Assembly (NCBI RefSeq): GCF_010994035.1
Contig: NZ_WIXN01000016.1
Span: forward strand, 1-64,000
Length of the DNA: 64,000 bases
Source: Virgibacillus aidingensis
GTDB taxonomy: Bacteria; Bacillota; Bacilli; Bacillales; Amphibacillaceae
Direction of reading: 5' to 3'
Part shown: one piece after another, positions 8,338 through 17,959 of the stretch
Layout of the letters: each line of letters starts with the position of its first letter
Numbering within the stretch: position 1 is the stretch's first letter
Made by a program: the position numbers and the translations under genes
Notes under the pieces: generated by a model
The model's database searches: none
What the model was told of the DNA's origin: nothing
What the model saw: only the letters and a program-made list of their open reading frames with translations

Positions 8338-11328
8338 TTATTCTTTTATGTTCAGCGGCCGCACGCGCGAAATGCTTACGTTATTTTCCCCATATGCTTT
8401 TTGGATGGCCTGTACATCTTTATTAATCCAATCCACGGCACCCAGATCAAACAGCTGCTGCCCGTCCTTGCATATTTCCAAAGTCTCGCCGTATACAGTT
8501 TCATCTGCGGCTTCTGAGATCAACTCCGCGCTTACCCATTCAGGGAAGCGTTCAATCCCATTGACGGAGTCCGGATGTACTTTTGTATTCCAGTGATAAA
8601 AAATAAATTCCTCCACCAGCTCGATCGGAAATAGCTCCGGCATAAACTGATGGCCATATTTTTTGTATCTATCCAGCCAGTATTGGTTCAGCTCATGAAT
8701 CTTTGTCCCGCTGACCTTTGCCTGGATGGACTGCGTAATCTGATTTAAAATTTCCGTGTGCTGCGGGTACTTTTCTTTATCAAGCTGGCGGGCGATGCCG
8801 TACAGCATGGCACTTGGGATCCAGAATGACATGTTAAACCTTGGCGGAATATGATACCCGGCAAAAGGCTGTGTCCACTCATGGCTTGGGATGCCGTGAT
8901 TATCAATCAGGATGTCCGGTGCCCAGCGGTCCATGATTTTTGGCAGCACATTTGCTTCCCCGAATACCGAGTCTTTATATCTCACATGGGAAAATTCCAG
9001 CCCAACCGCATTATACCTTGCCGCATGCAGCTTCCACTCCGGATTATCTTCTGCCATCCGCTGCTGAAGGGCGGTCCCGTCCGGATTGGCGCGCGGGATC
9101 ACGACCAGATTGAGATGCTTCAACAGATCCGGGTGCTCCTTATCCAGACTGTCCAGCATTTCCATGACTCCCGGTGTACTGGAGACCTCATTCGCATGAT
9201 GACCTGTTTCGATAAGCACTGTCGGCTTATGTACAGACAGCTTAATGGCAGAATAATAGTCCTCTTTTATATCATGGAAAAGCTCATAAACAAAGATTGG
9301 CCTGCCACGGTAGGAATAGTCGGCCAGCCACGGGCGGAACTCCGCCGATTTTGGCTTTGGCAGGTCATCAGGCAAAGGCACAAAACCGTTTTCCTTATGT
9401 GTATCCAGAGCGATCCTTTGCGGCGTTTCATCGACAAGGCATTCCGCCCATAACGGATGCCTGTGCCCGAATTGGAAGCCCAGTTTTGTCGTTGCAACCG
9501 ATGGTCTTTCCCGTTCCGACCAGGCATACGCGGTTATTTCCGCGCTTGGCTTTTCTCCCGGAGTTACTTTCATGAAAGGATAGACCCCGCCAGGTGTGAT
9601 GTACGGTTTATCCGCTGTTTCCTCCCCCTTGATGTGAAAGTAATCCAATGTATTAAAATATACATCCTCATGCAGGGCTTCCAGGGAGGAGATGCGTTCT
9701 TCAGCAACAGGAATTTTCATTTCTTCCTCGCTCAAGCCGGCTACGATTTCAATCCGGTCAAATAAAGGTTTTAATGTGCCGCTCAGTTCATCGGAAACAT
9801 CCGCTTTCTCCCAGAGCTTTGGCAAAATTTCTTCCATATAATATAGATAAAAGCGTTCCCGGTCAGTTTGAATGATGGCATCTACCAGGACTTCTCCATG
9901 CTGCTCTGCGAATAAATGGCTTGTAGTCGGGTAGCTGTATTTATTTTCTTCCACATAAGGCACTTTGGAGACCGGAATGGAAATGGCATCCTCCGTCAGT
10001 GTTTCCCCGTTACGGCCATAAGCGGACAATCGATATGTAGCATCCAATTCTTCGGTTAGTTCAAACTGAATGCTGGACACATCAATGTTTAATTTTTGCG
10101 CAATCATTTCGTCAATCGGGTACATTTCCTGAATCCAGCGGATCGGCAGTTCCAGCCCGTCTTCTCTTTCTTCTTTTAAACAATAAATTGTTACAGCGTC
10201 AACCTCAGCATCCAATGCAGTTAAACGGGGCAAAATTTCTTCGGTTACCCAAAAATATCCCGGCTTAAATGCAGATCTTACCTGCACGTCACTTTCGGGG
10301 AATTTGTCACGGATTTTTGCTGCCACTTCATCCCTGATCTCTTTGGCATCGGATAAATAAACGGTCATCCGGATTGGTTCCGTTTTATTCACTTTTCCAT
10401 CCAATTGGTCCATAAGCTCATCCAGCTCGGCTCTTTCCCCTTCATCCTGCCAGGTGAAGTGAAACAATTCTTCGTCCTCATTTGCCATGGCATGGAATTG
10501 ACGCTCCCATGAACCGAAATGACCTTGAAAACGCCAATGTTTTTCCCGGAAAAAATAGGAGATTGCATTTTCCAGTGCATCATTTTTCCCTGTAAAATGA
10601 ATCTCGTTATCCATTAATGCTACTGTTGCTTCTTCCTTTTCGTTTGCTTCAAAGTGAAGCGCAAAAGGATGGGTTGACAGATTTCCCGTCATCGGAAAAG
10701 CGAGTTCCGTAGATTCCATGCCAATCCTTGCTGCACCATAGCAAATTTCAGTCCAGCCCAGTTCCGATAGGCCATCTGCTGCATGGATAGTAACCGCCTG
10801 CTTATTATGCGGGCTTGGTTCCGGACCGTGCAGAAATCCAACATCATGCCAAACATCGCTCAAGCTATGTACCTTGTAATGAATGTCGGTGTGGCCAGGC
10901 TTTTTATCCAAAGGCCATTTCTCACCATGGATCACAACAGCATCATCATCCAATGAAATTTTGCTGACAGGCCCTTCGTTTGGAGTGAAATCCTTATGCC
11001 ATTTGCCTGCTAAAAAACGCAGCAATTCGGACATGCTTTCGATATCTTTATAAAATATAATAATTTCATTCGGTGATACACATTCGATGGCGGTTTGTTC
11101 ATCATTTTGCACAAATTCAAGTTTATTGGCATACCGGCTGTTTTCCCGGAAAAAATCAAAGGACAGACTGGTGGTTTCAAAGCCCAGCCTGGCACAAAAG
11201 TCAATCAGCCCCGGTATAACCTGATGCTTGTCCAACTTGATCGAAAGGTTTACTTGATCAGCAACACCGTCATGATTTTGATCCTCCACAAACCCGCCTA
11301 TTTCCCATATACCCCTTAAGTCATTCAT
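8338..11328 (-). CDS. Large M14-family zinc carboxypeptidase-like protein
   Basis: Residues ~690-850 hold a metallocarboxypeptidase M14 core: H711-A-N-E714 (the HxxE zinc motif in GHHANE), an IPRANPDG block near 760 typical of substrate binding, and H811 in DNHG as the probable third zinc ligand. The first ~650 residues are not of a family I can name and may be substrate-recognition domains. No signal peptide is seen, so the protein should be cytoplasmic. GGTGAGG precedes the ATG. Neighbours (family 5 binding lipoprotein upstream, pcp downstream) suggest breakdown of imported peptides or peptide conjugates. The M14 call is firm; the substrate is unknown. Its 996 residues are far above a plain M14 enzyme. 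Confidence 0.82.
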   Translation of the reverse strand: MNDLRGIWEIGGFVEDQNHDGVADQVNLSIKLDKHQVIPGLIDFCARLGFETTSLSFDFFRENSRYANKLEFVQNDEQTAIECVSPNEIIIFYKDIESMSELLRFLAGKWHKDFTPNEGPVSKISLDDDAVVIHGEKWPLDKKPGHTDIHYKVHSLSDVWHDVGFLHGPEPSPHNKQAVTIHAADGLSELGWTEICYGAARIGMESTELAFPMTGNLSTHPFALHFEANEKEEATVALMDNEIHFTGKNDALENAISYFFREKHWRFQGHFGSWERQFHAMANEDEELFHFTWQDEGERAELDELMDQLDGKVNKTEPIRMTVYLSDAKEIRDEVAAKIRDKFPESDVQVRSAFKPGYFWVTEEILPRLTALDAEVDAVTIYCLKEEREDGLELPIRWIQEMYPIDEMIAQKLNIDVSSIQFELTEELDATYRLSAYGRNGETLTEDAISIPVSKVPYVEENKYSYPTTSHLFAEQHGEVLVDAIIQTDRERFYLYYMEEILPKLWEKADVSDELSGTLKPLFDRIEIVAGLSEEEMKIPVAEERISSLEALHEDVYFNTLDYFHIKGEETADKPYITPGGVYPFMKVTPGEKPSAEITAYAWSERERPSVATTKLGFQFGHRHPLWAECLVDETPQRIALDTHKENGFVPLPDDLPKPKSAEFRPWLADYSYRGRPIFVYELFHDIKEDYYSAIKLSVHKPTVLIETGHHANEVSSTPGVMEMLDSLDKEHPDLLKHLNLVVIPRANPDGTALQQRMAEDNPEWKLHAARYNAVGLEFSHVRYKDSVFGEANVLPKIMDRWAPDILIDNHGIPSHEWTQPFAGYHIPPRFNMSFWIPSAMLYGIARQLDKEKYPQHTEILNQITQSIQAKVSGTKIHELNQYWLDRYKKYGHQFMPELFPIELVEEFIFYHWNTKVHPDSVNGIERFPEWVSAELISEAADETVYGETLEICKDGQQLFDLGAVDWINKDVQAIQKAYGENNVSISRVRPLNIKE

Positions 11329-11396
11329 ATCCTCACCTGCTTACCATTGTTTTGCGATTGCTTTCATATCGCCGGAAAAAATCAGATTACATGGAC

Positions 11397-11433
11397 AAAC
11401 CGCATGAACTCAAGTGCTGATTTCATGCGGTTT
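11397..11433 (-). terminator. Hairpin between binding-protein and M14 genes
   Basis: AAACCGCATGAA (11397-11408) and TTCATGCGGTTT (11422-11433) form a perfect 12-bp stem with a 13-base loop, just downstream of the binding-protein gene. On the minus strand only three T end the stem, so it may be a partial terminator that lowers expression of the M14 gene relative to the abundant lipoprotein. Confidence 0.6.
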
Positions 11434-11490
11434 GGTTCTGTTATTTATTTTAAAACAATTTGAACTCAGTCTCTACTATTTAATCCATGA

Positions 11491-13098
11491 TTAATTTTCC
11501 AAATAAACATCTTTCAGCATCAAATATTGAGTCGGCAGCTGCTCCAGACCTTTTACCTCATTCCGTACACCAAGCAGGTACTCGGTATAGTGAAGAAAAA
11601 TATTTGGTGAAAGATCCACAAGTGTTTCCTGCAGCTCGCGGTACACTTCATGCCGTTCTTCTTCTTCAAATGTTTGACGGCCTTCTTCGAGTAAACTGTC
11701 TACCTCATCATTTTGCGTGAAAGTCCGGTTTCCTGGTGCCCCGACATTTTGGGAATGATACAGCGGGTATGTGGCATAGTCTGTATCTCCTGTACCTGTA
11801 ACCCAGCCAAGCACATACATCTCATGATCGCCATTTGCAGTTGCTTCCAGGTACGCACCCCATTCGAGCACTTCAATGTTAATGTCGATGCCGATCTCTG
11901 CCAGCTGTGCCTGGACGTTTGTAGCAGTATCGATACGTTCTCTGGCATCATTTGTCATGATCGTTGTTTCAAAACCGTCTTCATAGCCTGCTTCAGCGAG
12001 CAGTTCTTTTGCTTTTTCAATATTATGCTCCATCCCGGATGCATTTTCATCATAACCAAGCACTCCCGGAGGAATAGGTCCTACAGCGGGTACGGCGTAT
12101 CCGTCATAAATGCCCTCGATGATTTCATTTTTATCTACTGCCATGGAAATGGCTTGACGTACACGCTTATCATCAAACGGCTCCTTGCTTGTGTTAAAGC
12201 CAATATAGGCGAGGCTCACACTTTCCTGCTGCTGCACGTTTGTTTCTTCATGTGTTTCAATCTGCTCCACATCAGACGGGCTGAGCGGATTTGTTATATG
12301 GGAATCTCCGGTTTGCAATTCCGCAACCCGCGTCAGGTCTTCACTGGTCACTTTAAAAGTAACAGAATCAAGTTTGGCAGGTTCTTCCCAATAATCATCA
12401 TTTCTTGTTAAACGCACGTATTCGCCTGGAACCCATTCGTCAAACTTGAAATATCCTGTACCTATCGGGTTTTCATTAATGACCGTTCCCGGTTCATCCC
12501 CATTTTCCATCGCCTGATAATCTTCATCAATTAAATCAGGTGATACCATGCCGCTGACCGGATGCGCCAGATGGGCAGGGAGGGATGCAAACGGATACTC
12601 CGTAGTAAAGCGGATGGTATAGTCATCCACCACTTCAATGTCGGTAATCATTTCAAACAAGGATGCCTGGGAGGATGCTACTTCCGGATCAAGAATCCGT
12701 TCTACATTCTTTTTCACTACATCGGCATTAAATTCTGCACCATCATGAAAAGTAACCCCTTCCTGAAGTGTGAACTCCCACACGTTGTCTTCCACAGCTT
12801 CCCAGTCTGTAGCAAGGCTCGGAGTTAATTCCATATCCTGATTTTGTTTAATTAACGTTTCAAAAATGTTAATCTGGACATCGTACGAAGGGATGTCATT
12901 GGAACCATTCGGGTCAAGGGATACAGCGTCCGACGCTTTAGCAATAACTAAATCCCCTCCCTGACTCTCCTCCGTCTCTTCTCCACCGGATGCATCTGAG
13001 CCACTATCATCGTCCGGTTCACTTGCACAAGCTGTAAGTACCAGGCCCAAAAACATGACCATTATAAAGTAAGCGATTACTTTTTTTGTCAAATTCAT
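11491..13098 (-). CDS. ABC transporter substrate-binding lipoprotein, family 5
   Basis: A 535-residue extracellular solute-binding lipoprotein of the peptide/nickel/glutathione family (SBP_bac_5). The N terminus is a lipoprotein signal peptide with lipobox LTAC (Cys24) followed by an acidic, low-complexity linker. The body shows family blocks such as VAELQTGDSH, RVRQAISMAVDKNEI and NPIGTGYFKF. It would capture peptides outside the membrane for import. No permease or ATPase genes lie beside it, so it must work with a transporter encoded elsewhere, or act as an orphan binding protein. The genes after it encode an M14 peptidase and Pcp, which supports a peptide-type ligand. A promoter is visible upstream. 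Confidence 0.9.
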   Translation of the reverse strand: MNLTKKVIAYFIMVMFLGLVLTACASEPDDDSGSDASGGEETEESQGGDLVIAKASDAVSLDPNGSNDIPSYDVQINIFETLIKQNQDMELTPSLATDWEAVEDNVWEFTLQEGVTFHDGAEFNADVVKKNVERILDPEVASSQASLFEMITDIEVVDDYTIRFTTEYPFASLPAHLAHPVSGMVSPDLIDEDYQAMENGDEPGTVINENPIGTGYFKFDEWVPGEYVRLTRNDDYWEEPAKLDSVTFKVTSEDLTRVAELQTGDSHITNPLSPSDVEQIETHEETNVQQQESVSLAYIGFNTSKEPFDDKRVRQAISMAVDKNEIIEGIYDGYAVPAVGPIPPGVLGYDENASGMEHNIEKAKELLAEAGYEDGFETTIMTNDARERIDTATNVQAQLAEIGIDINIEVLEWGAYLEATANGDHEMYVLGWVTGTGDTDYATYPLYHSQNVGAPGNRTFTQNDEVDSLLEEGRQTFEEEERHEVYRELQETLVDLSPNIFLHYTEYLLGVRNEVKGLEQLPTQYLMLKDVYLEN

Positions 13099-13501
13099 AG
13101 TTGTTTACCCCTTTTATATGTTTTTTTGTAAATATAGAAATGGCTGAGATCATTATAATAGAATCATAAATAAAAGACAATTGATTAATTCTTCAAATAA
13201 ATGAAACACTGGGGCGGTTTTTCTGTTGCAGTGTTTATTCCTAAGAGGGAAAGAGGTGGTTGGGAAAATTCGAAACTGATTTCTGACGCAGGAGCGACTG
13301 CCTACCGGCTAACATAATAAATCATTTTGTAAAGTTGCCGGATTTAATTCACAGCAAATATTATGCTCAGCATGCCATTTCATTCGGATGAACGATCACT
13401 GAATCCAGCAAAAAAACACTGCTCTGCAAATAGAAAAAATGGATATATCCCTAAATGAATGAGATAATATGCACGTAATCAAGCAGACAAGGAGAAATGA
13501 A
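13099..13501. other. Intergenic region between divergent units
   Basis: About 400 bases between the divergent binding-protein and HAD genes. It contains the minus-strand promoter listed next and, near 13203-13241, one arm of the GGGACGGTT-type intergenic repeat (GGGGCGGTTTTTCTGTTGCAG), which is complete at 22869 and 34686. Otherwise no gene is seen. Confidence 0.5.
13152..13180 (-). promoter_or_regulatory. SigA-type promoter of the binding-protein gene
   Basis: On the minus strand TTGTCT (13180-13175) and TATAAT (13157-13152) are separated by exactly 17 bases, about 55 bases before the start codon. This is close to the sigma-A consensus. Confidence 0.65.
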
Positions 13502-14368
13502 ATGAAATTAATTGCTACGGACTTGGATGGAACGCTGTTGGATGAAAATGGTTTGGTCAGCGGGGAGAATGCTGCTGCCATAAAAAAAGCAATAGATCTT
13601 GGAATAGCGTTTGTGGTGGCGACCGGCCGGAGTTTTGATGCCGCCAATTTACCGCTCCAACATGCAGGATTGCGTGCTCCCATTATTTCCTTAAATGGTG
13701 CAAACACGTATACTGCGGATAAAGAACTGCTCCGGGATATACCTATGGATGCAGCGCAGGTAAAGATGGTACATGATGCGTGCCTGGAAAAGGACTTGTA
13801 TTTTGAAGTATTTACAAATAAAGGCGTATTTTCCACAAGCAGGGAATACTTTCTGGGGGTAATGCTTGACATATTAAAGTCAGCAAACCCTAATCTGCCT
13901 GAAGAGGAGCTCCGCAAAACAGCAGAGCTGCGCTTTCAATATGAGGACGTTGAATTTATTGAAAGCTATGAATCAATTTTTGCTGATAAAGAGATAAACG
14001 TGTACAAAATTCTCGGCTTTTCGATGGAAAAATCAAAGCTTGATGCTGTCCATAAACAATTAATCAATGAAAAAGGCATAGCCATTACTTCCTCAGGCGG
14101 GATCAATATAGAGTTTAACCATGTGGAAGCACAAAAAGGGACTGCGCTGGAGCAGTATGCGGACAGTCTCGGTATTCAAATGAAAGATGTGATGGCGATT
14201 GGTGATAATTTAAATGATGCCAGCATGCTGAAGACAGCCGGCCGATCTGTTGCCATGGGCAATGCAGCAGATGAGATTAAGACCCTCAGTGATTTTATGA
14301 CAGGGAAAAATACGGAGAATGGCGTTGCGGACGCGATTGAGGATATGCTGAAAGAAGTGAAAAATTGA
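13502..14368 (+). CDS. Cof-type HAD-IIB sugar phosphatase
   Basis: A 288-residue cytoplasmic haloacid-dehalogenase phosphatase of the Cof/YidA group, which dephosphorylates sugar phosphates or similar small molecules. The nucleophile motif is D7-L-D9-G-T at the N terminus, a TGR motif II follows near residue 43, and GDNLNDASML near residue 230 is motif IV. The C2B cap lies between. ATG 13502 is chosen because AAGGAGA stands just upstream; an ATG 33 bases earlier would add a tail not seen in the family. It stands alone, divergent from the peptide unit. The exact substrate cannot be told. Confidence 0.88.
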   Translation: MKLIATDLDGTLLDENGLVSGENAAAIKKAIDLGIAFVVATGRSFDAANLPLQHAGLRAPIISLNGANTYTADKELLRDIPMDAAQVKMVHDACLEKDLYFEVFTNKGVFSTSREYFLGVMLDILKSANPNLPEEELRKTAELRFQYEDVEFIESYESIFADKEINVYKILGFSMEKSKLDAVHKQLINEKGIAITSSGGINIEFNHVEAQKGTALEQYADSLGIQMKDVMAIGDNLNDASMLKTAGRSVAMGNAADEIKTLSDFMTGKNTENGVADAIEDMLKEVKN

Positions 14369-14483
14369 ATAAGGGAGGGGAAGCTGCAATGAAGCGGCTC
14401 TCCTTCTTGCGTTTCAATTGTTCACCAGACTTTTGAAAATCACTAGTGCCGCTGTGAAAGTCATCATCCTCCCCGGAAATTTG

Positions 14484-14745
14484 AATGTGCGCCAAAAAAG
14501 TTGCTCTCCCTCTCAGTAAATTCGCTCACGCAACCGTTAAAAGCCGCCAGTCCCAGTCTAAATTCGCACACACCGCACAAAAGTCGCCCTCCCGTTTAGT
14601 AAATTCGCTCATACCACCGCAAAAGCCGCACGCTCCAGCCTAAATTCGCTCACGACCCCAAAAGTGACTCGAGCCCCTGCAAAAACTGCGCCTTTTCCCC
14701 CAAAAATCACCCGCATCACACAAAAAAATTCGCTCCCGACCGTCA
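14484..14745. repeat. Degenerate ~42-bp intergenic tandem array
   Basis: The motif TAAATTCGCTCAC (variants ATTCGCACA, ATTCGCTCAT, ATTCGCTCCC) recurs with ATT at 14520, 14562, 14603, 14644 and 14728, a spacing of 41-42 bases or twice that. Each unit continues with a CGCAAAAGCCGC-like stretch. Two further units are very degraded. The region has no coding frame and lies between the HAD gene and the gat regulator (gap 14369-14897). The function is unknown. Confidence 0.7.
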
Positions 14746-14836
14746 TGAAACAAACCCAGCAATCAAAGCAACCTCTGATTCCACTACAGCACATGTAAAT
14801 CACACTAATGTACAAAAAATGTTCGAAGTATTCAGA

Positions 14837-14875
14837 TGAAAGCGTGTTCAGCCGGTATTATTTCAGTGATACAAT
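14837..14875 (+). promoter_or_regulatory. cre site and promoter of the gat operon
   Basis: TGAAAGCGTGTTCA (14837-14850) fits the CcpA-binding cre consensus at all but one position. It overlaps a weak -35 (TTCAGC, 14847-14852), which is 17 bases from TACAAT (14870-14875). Transcription would start near 14882, just before the regulator gene, so catabolite repression is expected. Confidence 0.6.
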
Positions 14876-14897
14876 GATTAATGAAAGAGGGATGAGT

Positions 14898-16946
14898 ATG
14901 AAGCTGGATGATCGCAGCAACACCGTTCTGGACGAATTAATAAATAATCCAAGTACAAATAGTAAAGACCTTGAGAAGAAGTACGGGTTAACGAGAAGGC
15001 AGCTTGGATATACGATGGATAAAATCAATCAGTGGCTGCTGGAGAATAAACTGCCCGTCATCGAGAGAACGAGAAAGGGCCATTTTATTATAGACCAGTC
15101 AGTGTTTACCGGTTTTTCCGGTAAGCAGAAGCCTGTAATGCAGGATATCTCGATTGTGAGCGAGAAACAGCGAATGTACATGATTGTGATGATGATGCTG
15201 AGTCAGAATGAATTATCACTCAATCATTTTACGAGCGAATTAAAAGTAAGCAAGAATACGATACTTGCAGATCTTAAGCGTGCCCAGCGCCTGGCGGAAC
15301 AGTTTGGTTTGGCGATTCGCTACTCAAGGCGGGCAGGGTACTTAATTGAGGGCAAGGAATTTCATGTTAGAAGGCTGCTTACTTACGTTGTCGGTAAAAT
15401 GCTGGAAATGCCTTCCGGCGATGAACTGCTTCTCCGTTTAGCTGAAATTAAAAAAACGGAAATCAGCAAATTACATCATCGCATCGAGCTGGTGGAACAG
15501 AAGCTGAATCTGAAATTTACAGATGAAAAAATGACGATCATGCCCTATATACTGGTATTAGTTTTGCGAAGAATAAACAAAGGACATGCCATGACATCCT
15601 TCCATATTGACTATGAAACTTTATCGGATACAAAAGAATATGCTGCAGCCGAAGAAATTTTATATGATGTGAAAGAAATTCCTGCAGAGGAGCGGCTGTT
15701 TATTACGCTGCACTTTTTAACAATGAATGTTCATTCCTCTGAACTTTTGACAGATCATGCCGCTCCAAAGCTGAAGCAGGCAGTAAATGATATGCTGCGT
15801 TTATTTGAGAAAAAAGCCATTATATTTTTTCAGGACAGGGAGCAATTATTACATAAATTATTACTGCATGTCAGACCGGCATATTACCGGATCAAATATC
15901 AGCTGACCGAGCTGAATGACCAGCATGATTTAGTAAGCAAAGAGTATATGGAACTGCATCATTTAGTGCAGCAGTCAACACAGCCGCTGGAGGATTTCAT
16001 CGGGGAAAAAATTCCCGAAAATGAGACTGCTTACTTGACGATGCTGATTGGCGGATGGCTGACAAGGCAAGGGGACAGCATCCAAGAGAAAACCAAGGCA
16101 GTCGTTGTGTGCCCCAAAGGTGTTTCCGTCTCCAGGCTCATGTTCAGTGAATTAAGAGAATTATTTCCGGAATTTATATTTCTTGATTCCCTGTCAGTAA
16201 GGGAATTTAAAAACTATCAGCTGGATTATGATATTGTATTTTCCCCGGTATTACTGGATACGGATAAAAAATTTTTTCAGGCAAGCTCTTTTTTAAGCAA
16301 AGCGGAAAAGCATGTTCTGCGCCGGCAGGTAATGCTGGAGATGTTTGGGTATCTTCCGACGGAAATTGATATGGACGAACTGATGGCGATTATAGAAAAG
16401 GAAGCCGTGATTAAAGACGACAGCAAGCTGCGTGATGATTTATACCGCTATATACACAGGGATGAAACAGCCTCCATTAAAAAGAAGGAAGACATCACAC
16501 GAACCCTCACGTTGAAGGACTTGATTACACCGGATACGATTACCCTGAAAAACTCTGTTGCGTCATGGGAGGAAGCGATCCAAGCTGCCTCAGAACCGCT
16601 GATTGCAAGCGGCGCTATCCAACCCGAATATGTCGATGCAATGATCCATCAATATGACAAAGATCCATACATTGTAATCGGTCCAAATTTCGCCATCCCC
16701 CATGCGGCACCGGATGAAGGCGTGAACGAAGTGTCCATGAGCCTGCTGCGATTGAAAGAAGGCGTAGATTTTACCGAGGACTACTCGATCAACATCATAG
16801 TTGTCATCGCAGCAGAGGATAAGCAAAAACATCTGAAAGCATTAATGCAGCTGATGAAGCTGGCCGGAGACGAAGCTGACAGACAAGCGATCATTCAACA
16901 TGACACGAAAGAAGATATATTTGAAATAATAAAAAGCTATTCTTAG
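14898..16946 (+). CDS. PRD-domain PTS regulator (BglG/MtlR type) of gat operon
   Basis: A transcription activator or antiterminator controlled by PTS phosphorylation. From ATG 14898 (AGAGGG six bases upstream) the 683 residues hold a winged helix-turn-helix region (about 10-150, two HTH units), two PRD domains (about 170-390), a Gat-type EIIB-like domain (VVCPKGVSVSRLM near residue 410) and a C-terminal EIIA domain of the fructose/mannitol class whose IPHAAP motif carries the phospho-histidine (near residue 600). Longer in-frame starts at 14808 and 14892 lack spacing to a ribosome site. It heads the gat operon and should sense the state of its own EIIA/EIIB. It is MtlR/LicR-like in layout. 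Confidence 0.88.
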   Translation: MKLDDRSNTVLDELINNPSTNSKDLEKKYGLTRRQLGYTMDKINQWLLENKLPVIERTRKGHFIIDQSVFTGFSGKQKPVMQDISIVSEKQRMYMIVMMMLSQNELSLNHFTSELKVSKNTILADLKRAQRLAEQFGLAIRYSRRAGYLIEGKEFHVRRLLTYVVGKMLEMPSGDELLLRLAEIKKTEISKLHHRIELVEQKLNLKFTDEKMTIMPYILVLVLRRINKGHAMTSFHIDYETLSDTKEYAAAEEILYDVKEIPAEERLFITLHFLTMNVHSSELLTDHAAPKLKQAVNDMLRLFEKKAIIFFQDREQLLHKLLLHVRPAYYRIKYQLTELNDQHDLVSKEYMELHHLVQQSTQPLEDFIGEKIPENETAYLTMLIGGWLTRQGDSIQEKTKAVVVCPKGVSVSRLMFSELRELFPEFIFLDSLSVREFKNYQLDYDIVFSPVLLDTDKKFFQASSFLSKAEKHVLRRQVMLEMFGYLPTEIDMDELMAIIEKEAVIKDDSKLRDDLYRYIHRDETASIKKKEDITRTLTLKDLITPDTITLKNSVASWEEAIQAASEPLIASGAIQPEYVDAMIHQYDKDPYIVIGPNFAIPHAAPDEGVNEVSMSLLRLKEGVDFTEDYSINIIVVIAAEDKQKHLKALMQLMKLAGDEADRQAIIQHDTKEDIFEIIKSYS

Positions 16947-16971
16947 GAATTTGAAGAAAGAGGTGCGGTAA

Positions 16972-17460
16972 ATGAGCGGGATTTATTTTGATGAATCCAT
17001 CATATCTGTTGATTTGGAGGCGACATCATCCGAGGATGTGCTGCGCAGCATGGGCAGAAATCTTTACGATAAAAATCTGGTAAAGGAAACATTCACACAG
17101 GCAATCATTGACAGAGAGGACGAATTTGCAACAGGTCTCCCGACAAGCGGTGTTTCCGTTGCTATACCACATACCGACACCGAACATGTGAATGCCAAAA
17201 CAATCAGTGTCGCCACATTAAAAGAACCGGTTGATTTCGGAGTGATGGGCGGGGGCCCGGATGAAACAACGCCGGTAAAAGTTGTTTTCCTTTTGGCAAT
17301 GAATGATTCGAGCCATCAACTGTCCCTCTTGCAGCAGTTAATGCAGGTTTTCCAGGATGAAAAAACGTTAATGACCCTGGCAAATGAAAAAGATGCTTCA
17401 CATATTAAACGTATACTCATAGAGAAATTATCTTTGGATTTTAAAGGAGGTGAAGCATAA
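16972..17460 (+). CDS. gatA: PTS EIIA component, galactitol (fructose-superfamily) type
   Basis: A 162-residue soluble EIIA that takes a phosphate from HPr and passes it to EIIB. The active-site histidine is H67 in VAIPHTDTEH. AGAGGTGCGG precedes the ATG. Its stop overlaps the start of the EIIB gene by one base (TAATG), so the two are coupled. With the EIIB and EIIC genes that follow it makes a full galactitol-family PTS; GatD at the end of the operon supports galactitol or a close polyol as substrate. Confidence 0.88.
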   Translation: MSGIYFDESIISVDLEATSSEDVLRSMGRNLYDKNLVKETFTQAIIDREDEFATGLPTSGVSVAIPHTDTEHVNAKTISVATLKEPVDFGVMGGGPDETTPVKVVFLLAMNDSSHQLSLLQQLMQVFQDEKTLMTLANEKDASHIKRILIEKLSLDFKGGEA

Positions 17461-17747
17461 TGGCGGAAACAAAACAAGTATTGGTAGCTTGCGGTGCAGG
17501 TATCGCTACATCCACCGTGGTTAACAAAGCTATTGAAGATATGGCAAAAGAACATAATCTCAAAGTGGATTTAAAACAAATTAAAATTGCCGAAGTGGGC
17601 AGCTACGAAGAATCAGCTGACCTGCTCGTAACGACTGCAATGACAAAAAAGGAATATCCATTTCCGGTAATCAATGCACGTAACTTCCTTACTGGAATTG
17701 GTGTGGAAGATACGAAAAAGGAAATTTTGGAAGAGCTTAAAAAGTAA
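17460..17747 (+). CDS. gatB: PTS EIIB component, galactitol type
   Basis: A 95-residue EIIB with the phospho-accepting cysteine C11 in the loop VACGAGIATST, the Gat/lactose-like EIIB pattern. Transfers phosphate from EIIA to the substrate crossing EIIC. GGAGGTG in the end of gatA serves as ribosome site and the ATG overlaps the gatA stop. An intercistronic hairpin follows before gatC. Confidence 0.9.
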   Translation: MAETKQVLVACGAGIATSTVVNKAIEDMAKEHNLKVDLKQIKIAEVGSYEESADLLVTTAMTKKEYPFPVINARNFLTGIGVEDTKKEILEELKK

Positions 17748-17753
17748 TGACAA

Positions 17754-17784
17754 GGCTTAACCAGCTTATGTATGCTGGTTAGCC
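17754..17784 (+). other. Intercistronic hairpin between gatB and gatC
   Basis: GGCTTAACCAGC (17754-17765) pairs with GCTGGTTAGCC (17774-17784) with one bulged T and an 8-base loop. No T tract follows, so it looks like an mRNA-processing or stability hairpin rather than a terminator. Confidence 0.5.
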
Positions 17785-17959
17785 TGCCACCTTCTTTACC
17801 ATATAATCATGAAAACGCCCAAACAATGAATTTGCCTGCAGAAACAACTATTGGATTTATATACTTATCATACTGAATGGCAGGGCAATCAAACTATTAA
17901 ACTAGCATGTATTTTAAATTTAAAATATTAAAAAAATGAAGAGCAGGGAGGAAAACTCG

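Noticed and set aside
11713-12411. 232-codon plus-strand frame inside the binding-protein gene
   Set aside because: Antisense of a clear lipoprotein gene, rich in Cys and His, with no ribosome site.
14484-14745. CRISPR-like periodic array
   Set aside because: Units are degenerate along their whole length, with no constant repeat and variable spacer, and no cas genes nearby.
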